DNA of 64,000 bases from Collinsella tanakaei (GCF_030373545.1 NZ_JAUDCO010000002.1:124001-188000), one strand, 5' to 3'. Shown: positions 1 to 8,882, numbered from the stretch's first letter. The notes: generated by a model not told the origin, from the sequence alone. Numbers and translations: made by a program.

Positions 1-152
1 GGGCCGGGCGCTGCGGCGGCGGAGATGTCGGTCGACAGGGCGAACACGCCCGAGCCGATCGACGAGCTGACCACAAGGGAGATCAGGCCGAATAGCCCGA
101 TGCCCTTCTTGGCGTTCGTGGCGGATGGGGCGGTGCTCGTGTCCTGCGACAT
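1..152 (-). CDS. APC-family amino acid antiporter, N-terminal fragment (arginine/ornithine type likely)
   Basis: Only the first 50 residues are in the window; the gene runs off the left edge. They show a short polar N-terminus followed by a first membrane helix with the pattern GLFGLISLVVSSSIGSGVFA. This is the unwound substrate-binding helix of APC basic amino acid/ornithine antiporters (ArcD/YdgI group), followed by ALSTDISAAAAPGP. A good ribosome site (AAGGAG) lies 6 bases before the ATG. Arginine deiminase and ornithine carbamoyltransferase genes lie 7-10 kb away, which fits arginine/ornithine exchange. The exact substrate cannot be settled from 50 residues. Confidence 0.72.
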   Translation of the reverse strand, partial: MSQDTSTAPSATNAKKGIGLFGLISLVVSSSIGSGVFALSTDISAAAAPG

Positions 153-294
153 GGGTAGCTCCTTGAGCTCTTGTGAATAAAAGCAAACACGTCATGCATG
201 CAGGCAGGTTCTTATGCGCTGCATGTTTACGCGCCCTGTGCCACATTGTGCATATTTTTGTACAGAGAACACCCGAGAATTCCCTTTACGGCAG

Positions 295-349
295 GGCGGG
301 CGACGCCAGCGGGCAGTCGCACGAAGGATGCTCGCCGGCGTCGCCCGCC
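295..349. repeat. 13-bp perfect inverted repeat between permease and P1 peptidase
   Basis: GGCGGGCGACGCC at 295-307 is matched exactly by its complement at 337-349, with a 29-base loop. It lies just after the stop codon of the P1 peptidase gene (minus strand) and could end that transcript, but no T-run follows. Confidence 0.45.
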
Positions 350-372
350 GGTATGCGCCGACCGCCGCGCAA

Positions 373-1374
373 TCAGCTCAAGTCGCGGTGAGCGGGCAGG
401 CCGTGCAGTCCTTCGGCTTCCGTGCAGCCGGCGACAAGTGCGGCCTCGAGGGCGCGCGTCGCGACGAGGGCGATCAGGTCGAGGGGGTAGTCGGGGGCGT
501 CGTCGCCGATCGTCCCGGAGGCGAGCACGTAGATCGTGTCCCCGTCGTTCGTGGTGTGCGTCGGACGGATGACGTGGGCGTATGCGTCGGCGGCGATCTG
601 AGCGACCTTGGTCGCCTGGGCCTTCGTGAGCCGCGCGTTGGTGACGATGCACGAGATGGTGGTGTTCGTGCGGTCGAGCGGCATGGCCAGCCCGGCACCG
701 GACGCAAGCATGCCCTCCTCGATGTCCACGATAGTCGAGCCGTCCGCCGCGTCGCGCGCCCCGGCGATCGGCGCGAGGGTGCGCGGGTCGACCACGTTGC
801 CGCAGGCGTTGACGGCGGCGACGGCGCCGACGCGCAGGGCACCGAGTTCGTACGCGCGCGCACCGAGGCCGCCCTTCATGGCGCGCTCGGCGCCCAGCAG
901 CTTGCCGACGGTGGCACCCGTCCCCGCGCCGACGCTGCCCTCCTCGAGCGGGTATCCGTCGCCATCGAGTGCGGCGCGCACCGCCGCGATGCCCGCATCC
1001 AGCCCCGGGCGCGTGTGCGCGTCGCCGAACGCGAGGTCGAACAGGCAACTGGAGCAGACGATCGGAACGCGGGTGGGGCCGACGTCGAGCCCGATGCCGC
1101 GCGCCTCAAGCTCCCGCGCAACGCCTGATGCCGCTTCCAGTCCGAACGCCGAGCCGCCGGACAGGCACACGGCGTGGACCTGCTCGACGGTGTTCTCCGG
1201 CCGCAGCAGGTCGGTCTCGCGCGACGCCGGCGCGCCGCCGCGGACGTCCACGCCGCCGGTTGCCCCCTCCGCCGCGACGATGACGGTACAGCCCGTCGCC
1301 GCCTCGCGATCGGTCGTGTGGCCGAAGGAGAAGCCTGCGATATCGGTGATAAAGATCGGATTGAGCGAACCCAT
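373..1374 (-). CDS. P1 family (S58/DmpA-NylC-like) self-processing peptidase
   Basis: 333 residues, a normal length for P1/S58 N-terminal-nucleophile hydrolases (L-aminopeptidase D-Ala-esterase, NylC and relatives). Family landmarks are the N-terminal ITDIAGFSFGH region, the glycine-rich SGGSAFGLEAA segment near residue 75, EEGSVGAGTGATVGK near 147, and AVNACGNVVDP near 190. The segment DRTNTTISCIVTNARL carries an Asn-Thr pair at about 237-238. In NylC-like members this is where the chain cuts itself and frees the catalytic Thr. It ends the minus-strand run pfpI-maf-P1, starting 30 bases after maf. Natural substrate unknown; family assignment strong. Confidence 0.85.
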   Translation of the reverse strand: MGSLNPIFITDIAGFSFGHTTDREAATGCTVIVAAEGATGGVDVRGGAPASRETDLLRPENTVEQVHAVCLSGGSAFGLEAASGVARELEARGIGLDVGPTRVPIVCSSCLFDLAFGDAHTRPGLDAGIAAVRAALDGDGYPLEEGSVGAGTGATVGKLLGAERAMKGGLGARAYELGALRVGAVAAVNACGNVVDPRTLAPIAGARDAADGSTIVDIEEGMLASGAGLAMPLDRTNTTISCIVTNARLTKAQATKVAQIAADAYAHVIRPTHTTNDGDTIYVLASGTIGDDAPDYPLDLIALVATRALEAALVAGCTEAEGLHGLPAHRDLS

Positions 1375-1404
1375 GGTAGGTCGTCCTTTCGCTTCGTGGA
1401 GCCG

Positions 1405-2001
1405 TCAGCGCGCCCGCGCGTCTTCGCGGTGCCCAAACGCATCGAGCTCGCGTGCCACGCGGGCTATGGGAAGGCCGACGACGTTGTAGAAGTCGCCGTC
1501 GATGCGGCGCACGAGCATGCGCCCGCCGACGCCTTGGATGCCGTAGGCACCCGCCTTGTCGAACGGCTCGCCGGTGGCGATATAGGCATCGATCTGGTCG
1601 TCGGAGAGGGGGTAGAACTCCACGTCGGTCACCGTGACGAAGGCGCGCGCATCGTCTGATGCCTCCGCGCCGCCGCGGGCGATGCAGACGCCGGTGGCAA
1701 CCTGGTGGGTGCGCCCGGACAGATGCTCGAGCATCGCGCGGGCCTCAGCGGCGTCGGTGGGTTTACCGAGCAGCTGGCCGTCGATCGCGACGATGGTGTC
1801 CGCGGCGACGACGAGCTCCCCGTCGCGTGCCGAGGCGTGCGCGACGGCGGATGCCTTGGATGCGGCGAGCCGCTCGACGAGCTCGAAGGGCGTCTCGTGG
1901 GCGCGCGGGGTCTCGTCGATGTCCGCGGGCTCGATGCGGAAGTCATAGCCCGCCTCGCGCATGAGCTCGATGCGGCGAGGCGACTGGGAGGCGAGAATCA
2001 T
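1405..2001 (-). CDS. maf: Maf family nucleotide pyrophosphatase
   Basis: 198 residues. It opens with the Maf signature ASQSPRRIELMREAGY. VAADTIVAIDGQLLGKPTD near residue 70 holds the catalytic Asp, and the conserved ATGEPFDKAGAYGIQG segment lies near 145. Maf proteins hydrolyse non-canonical or modified nucleoside triphosphates (dTTP/UTP or m7GTP type) to monophosphates and have been linked to septum inhibition. It sits between the DJ-1 gene (18-base gap) and the P1 peptidase gene (30-base gap) on the same strand, so probably one transcript. Nucleotide preference cannot be read from sequence with confidence. Confidence 0.93.
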   Translation of the reverse strand: MILASQSPRRIELMREAGYDFRIEPADIDETPRAHETPFELVERLAASKASAVAHASARDGELVVAADTIVAIDGQLLGKPTDAAEARAMLEHLSGRTHQVATGVCIARGGAEASDDARAFVTVTDVEFYPLSDDQIDAYIATGEPFDKAGAYGIQGVGGRMLVRRIDGDFYNVVGLPIARVARELDAFGHREDARAR

Positions 2002-2019
2002 GCGGTGATTCGGTCCTTT

Positions 2020-2565
2020 CTACAGCTGGATGCCCTCGCGGACCTTCTCGACGGCGACGTCGCCGGCGATATCGCCGAGCACGGCGAGGGCGAAGGGGAG
2101 CGCTTGCCCCATGGCGGAGGCGGTGATGATGTTTCCATCGACGACGACGGTCTTCTCGCCGGCGAAGGTGCCCTCCGGGAAGCTCCCCTCGAAGCCGGGG
2201 AAGCAGGTGGCGCGACGCCCCACGAGCAGTCCGAGTTCGCCGAGGATCGACGGGGCGGCGCAGATGGCGGCCACATGCTTGGTCGCGGCGAACTCGCTGA
2301 CGAGCTCGCAGACCCGCTCGTCGGCGCGCAGGTTCTTGGTGCCGGGCATCCCGCCGGGCAGCACGAGGTAGTCGTATTCGGAGAAGTCGACCTCATCGAA
2401 CGTGCAGTCGCAGGTAATGGAGACCTGCTGGGCGGTGACGACGTCTCGCGTGGGCATGATCGACACGAGCGTCGCGCGCACGCCGCCCCTCCTCAGGACA
2501 TCGATCGTAGTCAGGCACTCGATGGTCTCGAATCCATCGGCGGCGAGCACGGCAACGGCTGACAT
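2020..2565 (-). CDS. DJ-1/PfpI family protein
   Basis: 181 residues from the ATG at 2565, chosen because AAAGGA lies 7 bases upstream; an upstream in-frame start would add 16 residues with no ribosome site. It begins SAVAVLAADGFETIE, has the LVLPGGMPG loop near residue 68 and the nucleophile elbow AAICAAPSIL near 102, with Cys as the expected reactive residue. DJ-1/YajL/YhbO proteins act as glyoxalase/deglycase-like or redox-responsive enzymes; which activity applies here is unknown. It is first in a three-gene minus-strand operon with maf and a P1 peptidase. Confidence 0.88.
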   Translation of the reverse strand: MSAVAVLAADGFETIECLTTIDVLRRGGVRATLVSIMPTRDVVTAQQVSITCDCTFDEVDFSEYDYLVLPGGMPGTKNLRADERVCELVSEFAATKHVAAICAAPSILGELGLLVGRRATCFPGFEGSFPEGTFAGEKTVVVDGNIITASAMGQALPFALAVLGDIAGDVAVEKVREGIQL

Positions 2566-2701
2566 GGGGGTTCCTTTCGACAAGAGGGGGTGCATCACAA
2601 GCCTTATACCCACGCGCGGCTTCCTGACGAAGGGGGTGTGCCACTTTGTCGGGTAGCTCCCGCGATGCGTGGTCCTCTTTCACGTGCCTGAGCGGTGTTT
2701 C

Positions 2702-4015
2702 CTACACGCGGGTGAGGTGGACGACGGTCTCGCAGTGGTAGCTTTGCGGGAACAGGTCGACGGGGGTCGCCGAGACGGTCGTAAACGTCCCCTCGTCCTC
2801 AAAACGGCGCAGGTCGCGCGCAAGGGTCGCCGGGTCGCACGACACATATGCCACATCGCGTGCGCTGGTCGATGCGATGAGGTCGATCGCTGCGGGTTCG
2901 AGTCCGGCACGCGGCGGATCGACGACGAGAACGTCGGCATCTTCGTCGGGAAACTCGCGCACCGCATCGCCCCCGATGACGTCGATGTTGTCGAGCTGGG
3001 CGATCTCGGCGTTGCGCCTCAGGTCGCGGACGGCCGGTCCGTAGGCCTCGACTGCCGCCACGTAGGCGCAGCGGCGCGCCAGCGGCAGGGTAAAGGTGCC
3101 GGCGCCGCTGTACAGGTCGATGGCGACGTCGTCTTCGCGCGGGTCGAGCGCCTCGAGCACCAGCTCGAGCAAAATCTCGGCGCCCGCGGTGTTGACCTGG
3201 AAAAACGAGGGCGCCGACAGGCGCATCTGCTCGCTGCCGAGCTTCTCGGTCCACGAGCCCTCACCAAAGAGGGCCTCGACGCCTGCGACCCGACGGGCGC
3301 GGCGATCGCCCTTCGACATGACGCGCACGACGCTTGTCGGCTTCACGGCGTCCTGGAGGACACGCGCCACCTGCGAGCGAGGAAATCCGCCGGTGGGGGT
3401 CCACAGAGCGACCTCGAGCGCCCGGGTCCGGCGACTCGCACGGATCCCGACGCGCTCGATACCCAGGTCGCGGGAGTTGCCCAGATAGGAGAGGGCCCCG
3501 CAGAGCGCCTTGACGACCTTGGGGAATTTCTTCTCGAACAGGGGGCATGCGTCGACCTTGACGATGCGCTCGGGGTCGACGCCGTGCATGCCGAGGGCGA
3601 ACCGTCCGTTTTGGTGGACGGGAGCGAGCTCGATCTTGTTGCGGTAGCCCCAGGCGTCCTTCGCGTGGCGGATGGGGCGGACCATCTCGGCGATTCGCTC
3701 ATCGGAGATGCGTCCGATGCGCCTGAGCACCGAGCGGAGGTTCTCCTCCTTTGCCGCCCGCTGGGCATCCATCGACAGCGATGCCCAGGGGCACCCGCCG
3801 CACACCGCGGAAAAGGGGCAGGGGGGCTGGATGCGGGAGGGGGAGGGCTCGAGTATTTCGGTGACGCGCGCGCGGTCGAACGACGCGCCCGTCGAGACCG
3901 TTTCCGCCTCGACGACATCGCCGACGACGGCGCCCGCGACGAACACCGCCTTGCCCTGCTCGGTGCGGGCGATTCCATCCGTGCCGTAGGTCATGCTTTC
4001 GATGGTCAGCTTCAT
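2702..4015 (-). CDS. 23S rRNA (uracil-5-)-methyltransferase, RlmD/RumA-TrmA family
   Basis: 437 residues. An N-terminal TRAM-like beta domain (first about 55 residues) is followed by the iron-sulfur cysteine cluster CPFSAVCGGCPW near residue 66. Then come the methyltransferase parts: DLYSGAGTFTLPLARR near 300 (SAM loop), VVDPPRAGLEP near 366, and SCDPATLARDLRRF near 393 with the catalytic Cys. These enzymes methylate C5 of a uridine in 23S rRNA (U1939 or U747 in E. coli) with SAM. The precise target site is not decidable. It stands alone on the minus strand with its own 136-base upstream gap before the DJ-1 gene. Confidence 0.9.
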   Translation of the reverse strand: MKLTIESMTYGTDGIARTEQGKAVFVAGAVVGDVVEAETVSTGASFDRARVTEILEPSPSRIQPPCPFSAVCGGCPWASLSMDAQRAAKEENLRSVLRRIGRISDERIAEMVRPIRHAKDAWGYRNKIELAPVHQNGRFALGMHGVDPERIVKVDACPLFEKKFPKVVKALCGALSYLGNSRDLGIERVGIRASRRTRALEVALWTPTGGFPRSQVARVLQDAVKPTSVVRVMSKGDRRARRVAGVEALFGEGSWTEKLGSEQMRLSAPSFFQVNTAGAEILLELVLEALDPREDDVAIDLYSGAGTFTLPLARRCAYVAAVEAYGPAVRDLRRNAEIAQLDNIDVIGGDAVREFPDEDADVLVVDPPRAGLEPAAIDLIASTSARDVAYVSCDPATLARDLRRFEDEGTFTTVSATPVDLFPQSYHCETVVHLTRV

Positions 4016-4099
4016 CCGGTGCTCTCCTCGTCGGGGTTTCGTACCGCATCAGTGTAGCGTCTTGCGGACCGTGGGAGCGCTCCGGGTGCCGTGCGCACG

Positions 4100-4132
4100 A
4101 AAAACGCCGCCCTGGGTCTGATCCAGGGCGGC
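4100..4132 (-). terminator. Intrinsic terminator of ppk
   Basis: A 10-bp perfect stem GCCGCCCTGG (4106-4115) / CCAGGGCGGC (4123-4132), followed on the minus strand by a run of T (plus-strand AAAAA at 4100-4104). It is 27 bases past the ppk stop codon. Confidence 0.88.
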
Positions 4133-4158
4133 GTGCCGATTGCATCTTGTGATACGCG

Positions 4159-6738
4159 CTAGCGCTTCTTCTTCGTGCCGAACAGAAGCGTCTTGATGCC
4201 CAGGCCCACGAGCGCAAGGCCCGTGCCGACGCGTCCGCGCCGGCGGACGACGATGGCGTCCGTGCGCTTTGCGCCCTCGGGAGCGCCCGCCGCGTGCGCG
4301 TCATGCGCCGGTTCGGGCTCGATGATCGTCGCGGTGACGGGCGTGGCGTGCGGCGCGGCGTCATCTGGCTTGACGGCGACGGGCTCCGGTGTCGGGCTCT
4401 TTGCCGCCTCCGCCCGATCGGCAGCGGCGGTTGCGGAAAGGTCCGCCTCCGCTGTCGTCTGCTGCTCGGCGGGAAGCTCGTGCTCGAGCACCGCCTCGTC
4501 ATCGGGCTCGACGGCCGACGTCGGGGGCGTGCCCTGCGGCACGGCGGGACGCGCGACGGCGCGCTTCGATGCCGCCTTCTCGGCTGAGGACGCGCGGTCG
4601 ATGGCGAGGGCCATGAGGTGCTCCTGCGCGCAGAACGGCGCTTCGCCCTCCGCGCGCTCGATGGTCGCCCACGTGCCCTCGCTGGTGAGGCGGCGCGCCT
4701 TCACGTTGTCGGCGAGCTGGATGTGCATGTAGTCGATGACCTGCGCGCGGGCGTCGGCATCGAGGACGGGGAAGGCGATCTCGACGCGGTGCTCGGTGTT
4801 GCGCGTCATCATGTCGGCGGACGACAGGTAGACGGTATCGGCGTCCTCGCCGAACGCATAGACGCGCGCATGCTCGAGGAAGCGCCCGACGATAGAGCGG
4901 ATATGCACGTTATCGGTCTTGCCCGGGACGCCCGGCAGCAGGCAGGAGATGCCGCGGATGATCATCTCGACCTGAACGCCGGCGCGGCTCGCCTCGGCGA
5001 TCTTGTCGATGACCTCGCGGTCGGTCAGCGAGTTGAGCTTGAAGAACACGCGTGCCGGCAGGCCGGCCTGCGCGCGGTCGATCTCGCGGTTCAGGCCGGT
5101 CATGATGAGCGGCTTCAGGCCCGCCGGCGCTACGCCCAGGTAGCGATAGCTGCCGCGCAGGTTCCCCAGGGTGAGGTTCTGGAAGAACGCGTTGGCGTCC
5201 TCGCCGATGCCGGGGTGCGCGGTCATGAGCATGAAGTCCGAGTAGAGCTTGGCGGTCTTCTCGTTGAAGTTGCCCGTGCCGAGCAGCGTGATGCGCGTGA
5301 GCGCCATGCCGTCGCGATAGGTGATCTGGCAGATCTTGGAATGGCACTTGAAGCCCTCGGACCCGTAGATGACCGTGCAGCCGGCCTCCTCGAGGCGCTC
5401 CGCCCACTCGATGTTGTTCTCCTCGTCGAAGCGCGCACGCAGCTCCATGAGGACGGTGACCTCCTTGCCGTTTTCGGCTGCAGAGATGAGCGACTCGCAC
5501 AGGCGCGACTGCTTGGCCACGCGGTAGAGCGTGATGCGGATCGAGAAGCACTGCTCGTCGAAGGCCGCCTCGTGCACCAGGTCCAAAAACGGACTCATGG
5601 ACTCGTAGGGGTAGAACAGGAGCTTGTCGCCCTCGATGACCTGCTCGCGCATGCTGCGGCCAGAGGTGAACGCGGGGTTCGCCTGCGGGGTGAACGGGTC
5701 GAACAGCAGCTCGCGGCGGGCGCCTTCGGGGATATGGGACTCGAGCGCGTAGACGAAGCCGAGGTCGAGGGGAATGTCCACGACCGCGGTCGCGCGGCCG
5801 GAGAGCTCGAGGGCGCGGCGGATGGGCTTGACGGTTCCGCGCGCGAGGTCGCCGCGCACGTAGAGGTAGACGGGCTGCAGACGCAGGCGCTTCTTGAGGA
5901 TGCGCTTCATGTGCTGGCGGTAGTCCTCGTCCTCTTCGACGCCCTCGCCATCCGGGTCGATGTCGGCGTTGCGGATGACGCGGATGACGGCGCGGTCCTG
6001 GGGCACATAGGATCCGAAGCAGCCGTCGACGCATGCCATGATCACGTCTTCGAGCAGGATGTAGCGGTAGCCGTCGCCGTCGCTGGGTATCTCGATGACG
6101 CGCGGGAGCATAGCGGGCACCTCGATCAGCCCGAGCAGGCCCGCCTCGTCGCTGCCGTGCGTCCCCTCCAGGCCGCACACCACGTAAAGGCCTCCGTTGC
6201 GCAGGTTGGGGAAGGGGTGGCGCGGATCGATGACGAGCGGCGAGATGATGGGGGAGATGAAGGACTTGAAGTAGCCCTCGACGAACGTGCGCTCGTCGCC
6301 CACGAGTGTATCGGGCTCGAGACGCGCAAGGCCGCGTTTCGCAAGCTCGCCCTCCAGGTTGTGGAACGCCTGCTGGGCGCGGTCGTAGAGCGGGGGAAGC
6401 GCGTCGAAGACGCGGTCGATCTGCTCGGCGGGGGTCAGGTTGCTCTTGTTGTCGCGCGGCTGGTGCTTCAGGGTGGCAAGATCGGACAGGCCCCCGATGC
6501 GGACCATGAAGAACTCGTCGAGGTTGCTCTCGAAGATCGCGACGAACTTCAGGCGCTCGAACAGCGGGACCGTCTCGTCGTACGCCTCGGCGAGCACACG
6601 GTCGTCGAAGCGCAGCCATGACAGCTCGCGGTTTTGCGTGTAGGAGAAGTCGTGGCGATCGGCCTGTCCGAGTGCGGCAGGCGTCCCTGCGGCCCTCTTC
6701 TTGTCGCCCTTCTTGCGTTCCTTGTCCTTGGCAGCCAT
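4159..6738 (-). CDS. ppk1: Polyphosphate kinase (PPK1) with long C-terminal tail
   Basis: Makes polyphosphate from ATP. 859 residues from the ATG at 6738, against about 690 for the usual enzyme. The N-terminus is a Lys-rich stretch (residues 3-16). The core begins FSYTQNRELSWLRFDDRVL. It carries the phospholipase-D-like part with FKCHSKICQITY, whose His is the expected autophosphorylated residue, and FFKLNSLTDREVIDKI. The core ends near residue 717. About 142 extra residues follow: an Ala/Pro/Glu-rich linker, then VRRRGRVGTG, a hydrophobic stretch and a terminal TKKKR, like a membrane-associating tail. The start was chosen over an upstream ATG that would add 29 Arg/Cys-rich residues. Confidence 0.92.
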   Translation of the reverse strand: MAAKDKERKKGDKKRAAGTPAALGQADRHDFSYTQNRELSWLRFDDRVLAEAYDETVPLFERLKFVAIFESNLDEFFMVRIGGLSDLATLKHQPRDNKSNLTPAEQIDRVFDALPPLYDRAQQAFHNLEGELAKRGLARLEPDTLVGDERTFVEGYFKSFISPIISPLVIDPRHPFPNLRNGGLYVVCGLEGTHGSDEAGLLGLIEVPAMLPRVIEIPSDGDGYRYILLEDVIMACVDGCFGSYVPQDRAVIRVIRNADIDPDGEGVEEDEDYRQHMKRILKKRLRLQPVYLYVRGDLARGTVKPIRRALELSGRATAVVDIPLDLGFVYALESHIPEGARRELLFDPFTPQANPAFTSGRSMREQVIEGDKLLFYPYESMSPFLDLVHEAAFDEQCFSIRITLYRVAKQSRLCESLISAAENGKEVTVLMELRARFDEENNIEWAERLEEAGCTVIYGSEGFKCHSKICQITYRDGMALTRITLLGTGNFNEKTAKLYSDFMLMTAHPGIGEDANAFFQNLTLGNLRGSYRYLGVAPAGLKPLIMTGLNREIDRAQAGLPARVFFKLNSLTDREVIDKIAEASRAGVQVEMIIRGISCLLPGVPGKTDNVHIRSIVGRFLEHARVYAFGEDADTVYLSSADMMTRNTEHRVEIAFPVLDADARAQVIDYMHIQLADNVKARRLTSEGTWATIERAEGEAPFCAQEHLMALAIDRASSAEKAASKRAVARPAVPQGTPPTSAVEPDDEAVLEHELPAEQQTTAEADLSATAAADRAEAAKSPTPEPVAVKPDDAAPHATPVTATIIEPEPAHDAHAAGAPEGAKRTDAIVVRRRGRVGTGLALVGLGIKTLLFGTKKKR

Positions 6739-7434
6739 GGCTATCCGCTCTCCATCCGTGCGTGGTCGGGGTCGTGCGTAACGCCGGTTGCGCAGGTGCG
6801 TGCGCACGCACGGCGATACCACCAATATAGGGGTTTGGAGTGCCGACGATGCGCGGATTCGGAAAAGCTTGCCACGATGCTTACATTGCGCGGGCCAATG
6901 ACTTCGCGCCGCATGGGGCGGACCGTATGGGGCGGCCCCTGTTATTCCCGCGCGGAATGCCGAGACGAATCGTGCGCATGAGCTACGGCGCAGCCCGGTG
7001 TGTCGTCGCGGCCGGACCTGTTCGGCTTCGAGCGGTCCCTTTTTGACGGTGAGCGGTCATCAAGGGGGTCATTGCGCATATTTCTTTGGCCAAAATGAAT
7101 CTTTTTTTGCCCTGTGAGAGGCGTGCCGAAAAACAAGCAAATATACAAAGCAGCCATAAAAATATTCAGTATACGGAGTAAGTTCGAGATGAGTTATCCG
7201 AATATCAACCCATAAACGCGCTCATTTCTGCACGTAATCATGCTTTACTGGATAAAAGTACATCATGCACATACCGTACAAATATACCGTCTACGCCCCC
7301 TTTGATACCGCTCGGCGGTGTCGCGCAACAAGAAGGTGATATTGGATAAATCTATGAGTGTCCGAAAGCGACGGCCCAGCACGAGGGCCGCCAGGGAGGC
7401 CGCGAGCGCGGCCTGGATAGAAAGGTAGGAGGCT
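6739..7434. other. 696-base intergenic region between divergent ppk and arcA
   Basis: No convincing gene. A possible ppk -10 (TATATT, minus strand, 6824-6829) is at the ppk end. From about 7080 to 7340 the sequence turns distinctly AT-rich compared with its surroundings. It holds two copies of CAAATATAC (7138-7146 and 7279-7287), so the arcA promoter and binding sites for its regulators are expected there. The region from 7340 to the arcA ribosome site is GC-rich leader. Confidence 0.6.
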
Positions 7435-8676
7435 ATGACGAAGGGACTGCATGTCACGAGCGAGATTGGGCAACTGAAGAAGGTTTGCCTGCATCGCCCG
7501 GGCGAAGAGCTCCTGAACCTGCCCCCCGATGAGCTCGAGCGTCTTCTGTTCGATGACGTCCCGTTCCTCGAGGTGGCCCAGCAGGAGCATGATCGCTTCG
7601 CCGAGATCCTGCGTGAGCAGGGCGTCGAGGTTCTGTACCTCGAGAAGCTCGTCGCCGAGGCGTTCGACGCCGTTCCGGAGGCGCGCGAGGAGTTCCTCGA
7701 TCAGTGGCTCGACGAGGCTGGCATCAAGGGCAGGATCGCCCCGCCCGCCATCCGCGAGAAGCTCGAGTCCATCACCGACAACCTCGAGTTCGTCAAGAAG
7801 ACGATGGCCGGCATCACCAAGGCCGAGGTCGACCTGCCGCTCGTGAGCTCCGTCACCCTCGACTCCCTGGTGAACACCGAGTCCGAGAGCGACCTGCTCG
7901 TCGACCCGATGCCCAACCTGTACTTCACCCGCGACCCGTTCGCGGTCGTCGGCACGGGCGTCAACCTGAACCGCATGTACTCCGTCACGCGTAACCGCGA
8001 GACCATCTACGGCAAGTACATCTTCAAGTATCACCCCGACTACAAGGATGTGTCGCTGTACTACCGCCGCGACTCCTCCTTCCACACCGAGGGCGGCGAC
8101 GTGCTCAACATCAACGAGCACACCATCGCCGTGGGCATCTCGCAGCGCACCCAGGCTGCCGCCATCGACGTGATGGCCCAGAACATGTTCTGGAACTCCG
8201 ATTCCAAGATCGACACCATCTTGGCGTTCGACATCCCCGTGTCCCGTGCCTTCATGCACCTCGACACCGTGTTCACCCAGATCGATCGCGACAAGTTCAC
8301 GATCCATCCCGCCATCATGGGCACGCTCAAGGTCTACAAGCTCACCCCGGGCAAGAACTCCGGTGAGGTCAACATCACCGAGACGACCGATACGCTCGAG
8401 CACGTGCTCGCCTCTGCGCTCGGCATCGATGCCGTCAAGCTCATCCCCTGCGGTGGCGGCGACCCGATCGCGGCTGCGCGCGAGCAGTGGAACGACGGCT
8501 CCAACACCCTCGCCGTCGCCCCCGGCAAGATCTGCGTGTATCAGCGCAACAACGTCACCAACGATGTCCTCTACAAGGAGGGCATGGAGCTGCTCGTCGT
8601 GCCGTCGGCCGAGCTCTCCCGTGGTCGTGGCGGCCCGCGCTGCATGAGCATGCCGTTCTGGCGCGATGACCTCTAG
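7435..8676 (+). CDS. arcA: Arginine deiminase
   Basis: 413 residues, full family length. Hydrolyses L-arginine to citrulline and ammonia, the first step of the arginine deiminase pathway. Guanidinium-binding landmarks are MPNLYFTRDPFAVVG near residue 160, FHTEGGDVLNI near 220, HLDTVFTQID near 277, and the C-terminal GGPRCMSMPFWR with catalytic Cys403. A strong ribosome site (GGTAGGAG) precedes the ATG. The catabolic carbamoyltransferase and a YfcC carrier follow on the same strand. The 341-base gap after arcA suggests separately controlled transcripts or processing. Confidence 0.97.
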   Translation: MTKGLHVTSEIGQLKKVCLHRPGEELLNLPPDELERLLFDDVPFLEVAQQEHDRFAEILREQGVEVLYLEKLVAEAFDAVPEAREEFLDQWLDEAGIKGRIAPPAIREKLESITDNLEFVKKTMAGITKAEVDLPLVSSVTLDSLVNTESESDLLVDPMPNLYFTRDPFAVVGTGVNLNRMYSVTRNRETIYGKYIFKYHPDYKDVSLYYRRDSSFHTEGGDVLNINEHTIAVGISQRTQAAAIDVMAQNMFWNSDSKIDTILAFDIPVSRAFMHLDTVFTQIDRDKFTIHPAIMGTLKVYKLTPGKNSGEVNITETTDTLEHVLASALGIDAVKLIPCGGGDPIAAAREQWNDGSNTLAVAPGKICVYQRNNVTNDVLYKEGMELLVVPSAELSRGRGGPRCMSMPFWRDDL

Positions 8677-8680
8677 GTTC

Positions 8681-8882
8681 GTTTCCCCAGGCACCGCGCC
8701 TCGGCGCTCACTCGTCGGGCGCCGCACGCTAGGCGTGCGCCCTCCTCGTTCGCACCGATCCGCGGCACCTGGGAAACCGACCTCGCTTCCCCGAGCACCT
8801 CGCCTCGCCCCTCAAGCGTTCGGGCATTGCCCTGAAGGCCTATGCTCTCCGTTTTCGGGACGATTCGGGGCGCTCGGGAAAC
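8681..8882. repeat. Two tandem about 104-bp imperfect repeats, each a long hairpin
   Basis: Unit 1 starts TTCCCCAGGCACC at 8683 and unit 2 starts TTCCCCGAGCACC at 8787. Over the first 28 bases 23 match, and both units end with GGGAAACCGA (8771 and 8876). Within unit 1, GTTTCCCCAGG (8681) pairs with CCTGGGAAAC (8768-8777). In unit 2, TTCCCCGAGC (8787) pairs with GCTCGGGAA (8872-8880). The middles have diverged. Confidence 0.7.

Noticed and set aside
4618-6621. 667-residue plus-strand open frame opposite ppk
   Set aside because: Antisense shadow of polyphosphate kinase with low-complexity Asp/Arg/Val sequence and no start signal.
6840-7157. Two short open frames in the ppk-arcA gap
   Set aside because: No ribosome site, odd composition, no recognisable product, and overlapping each other on opposite strands.
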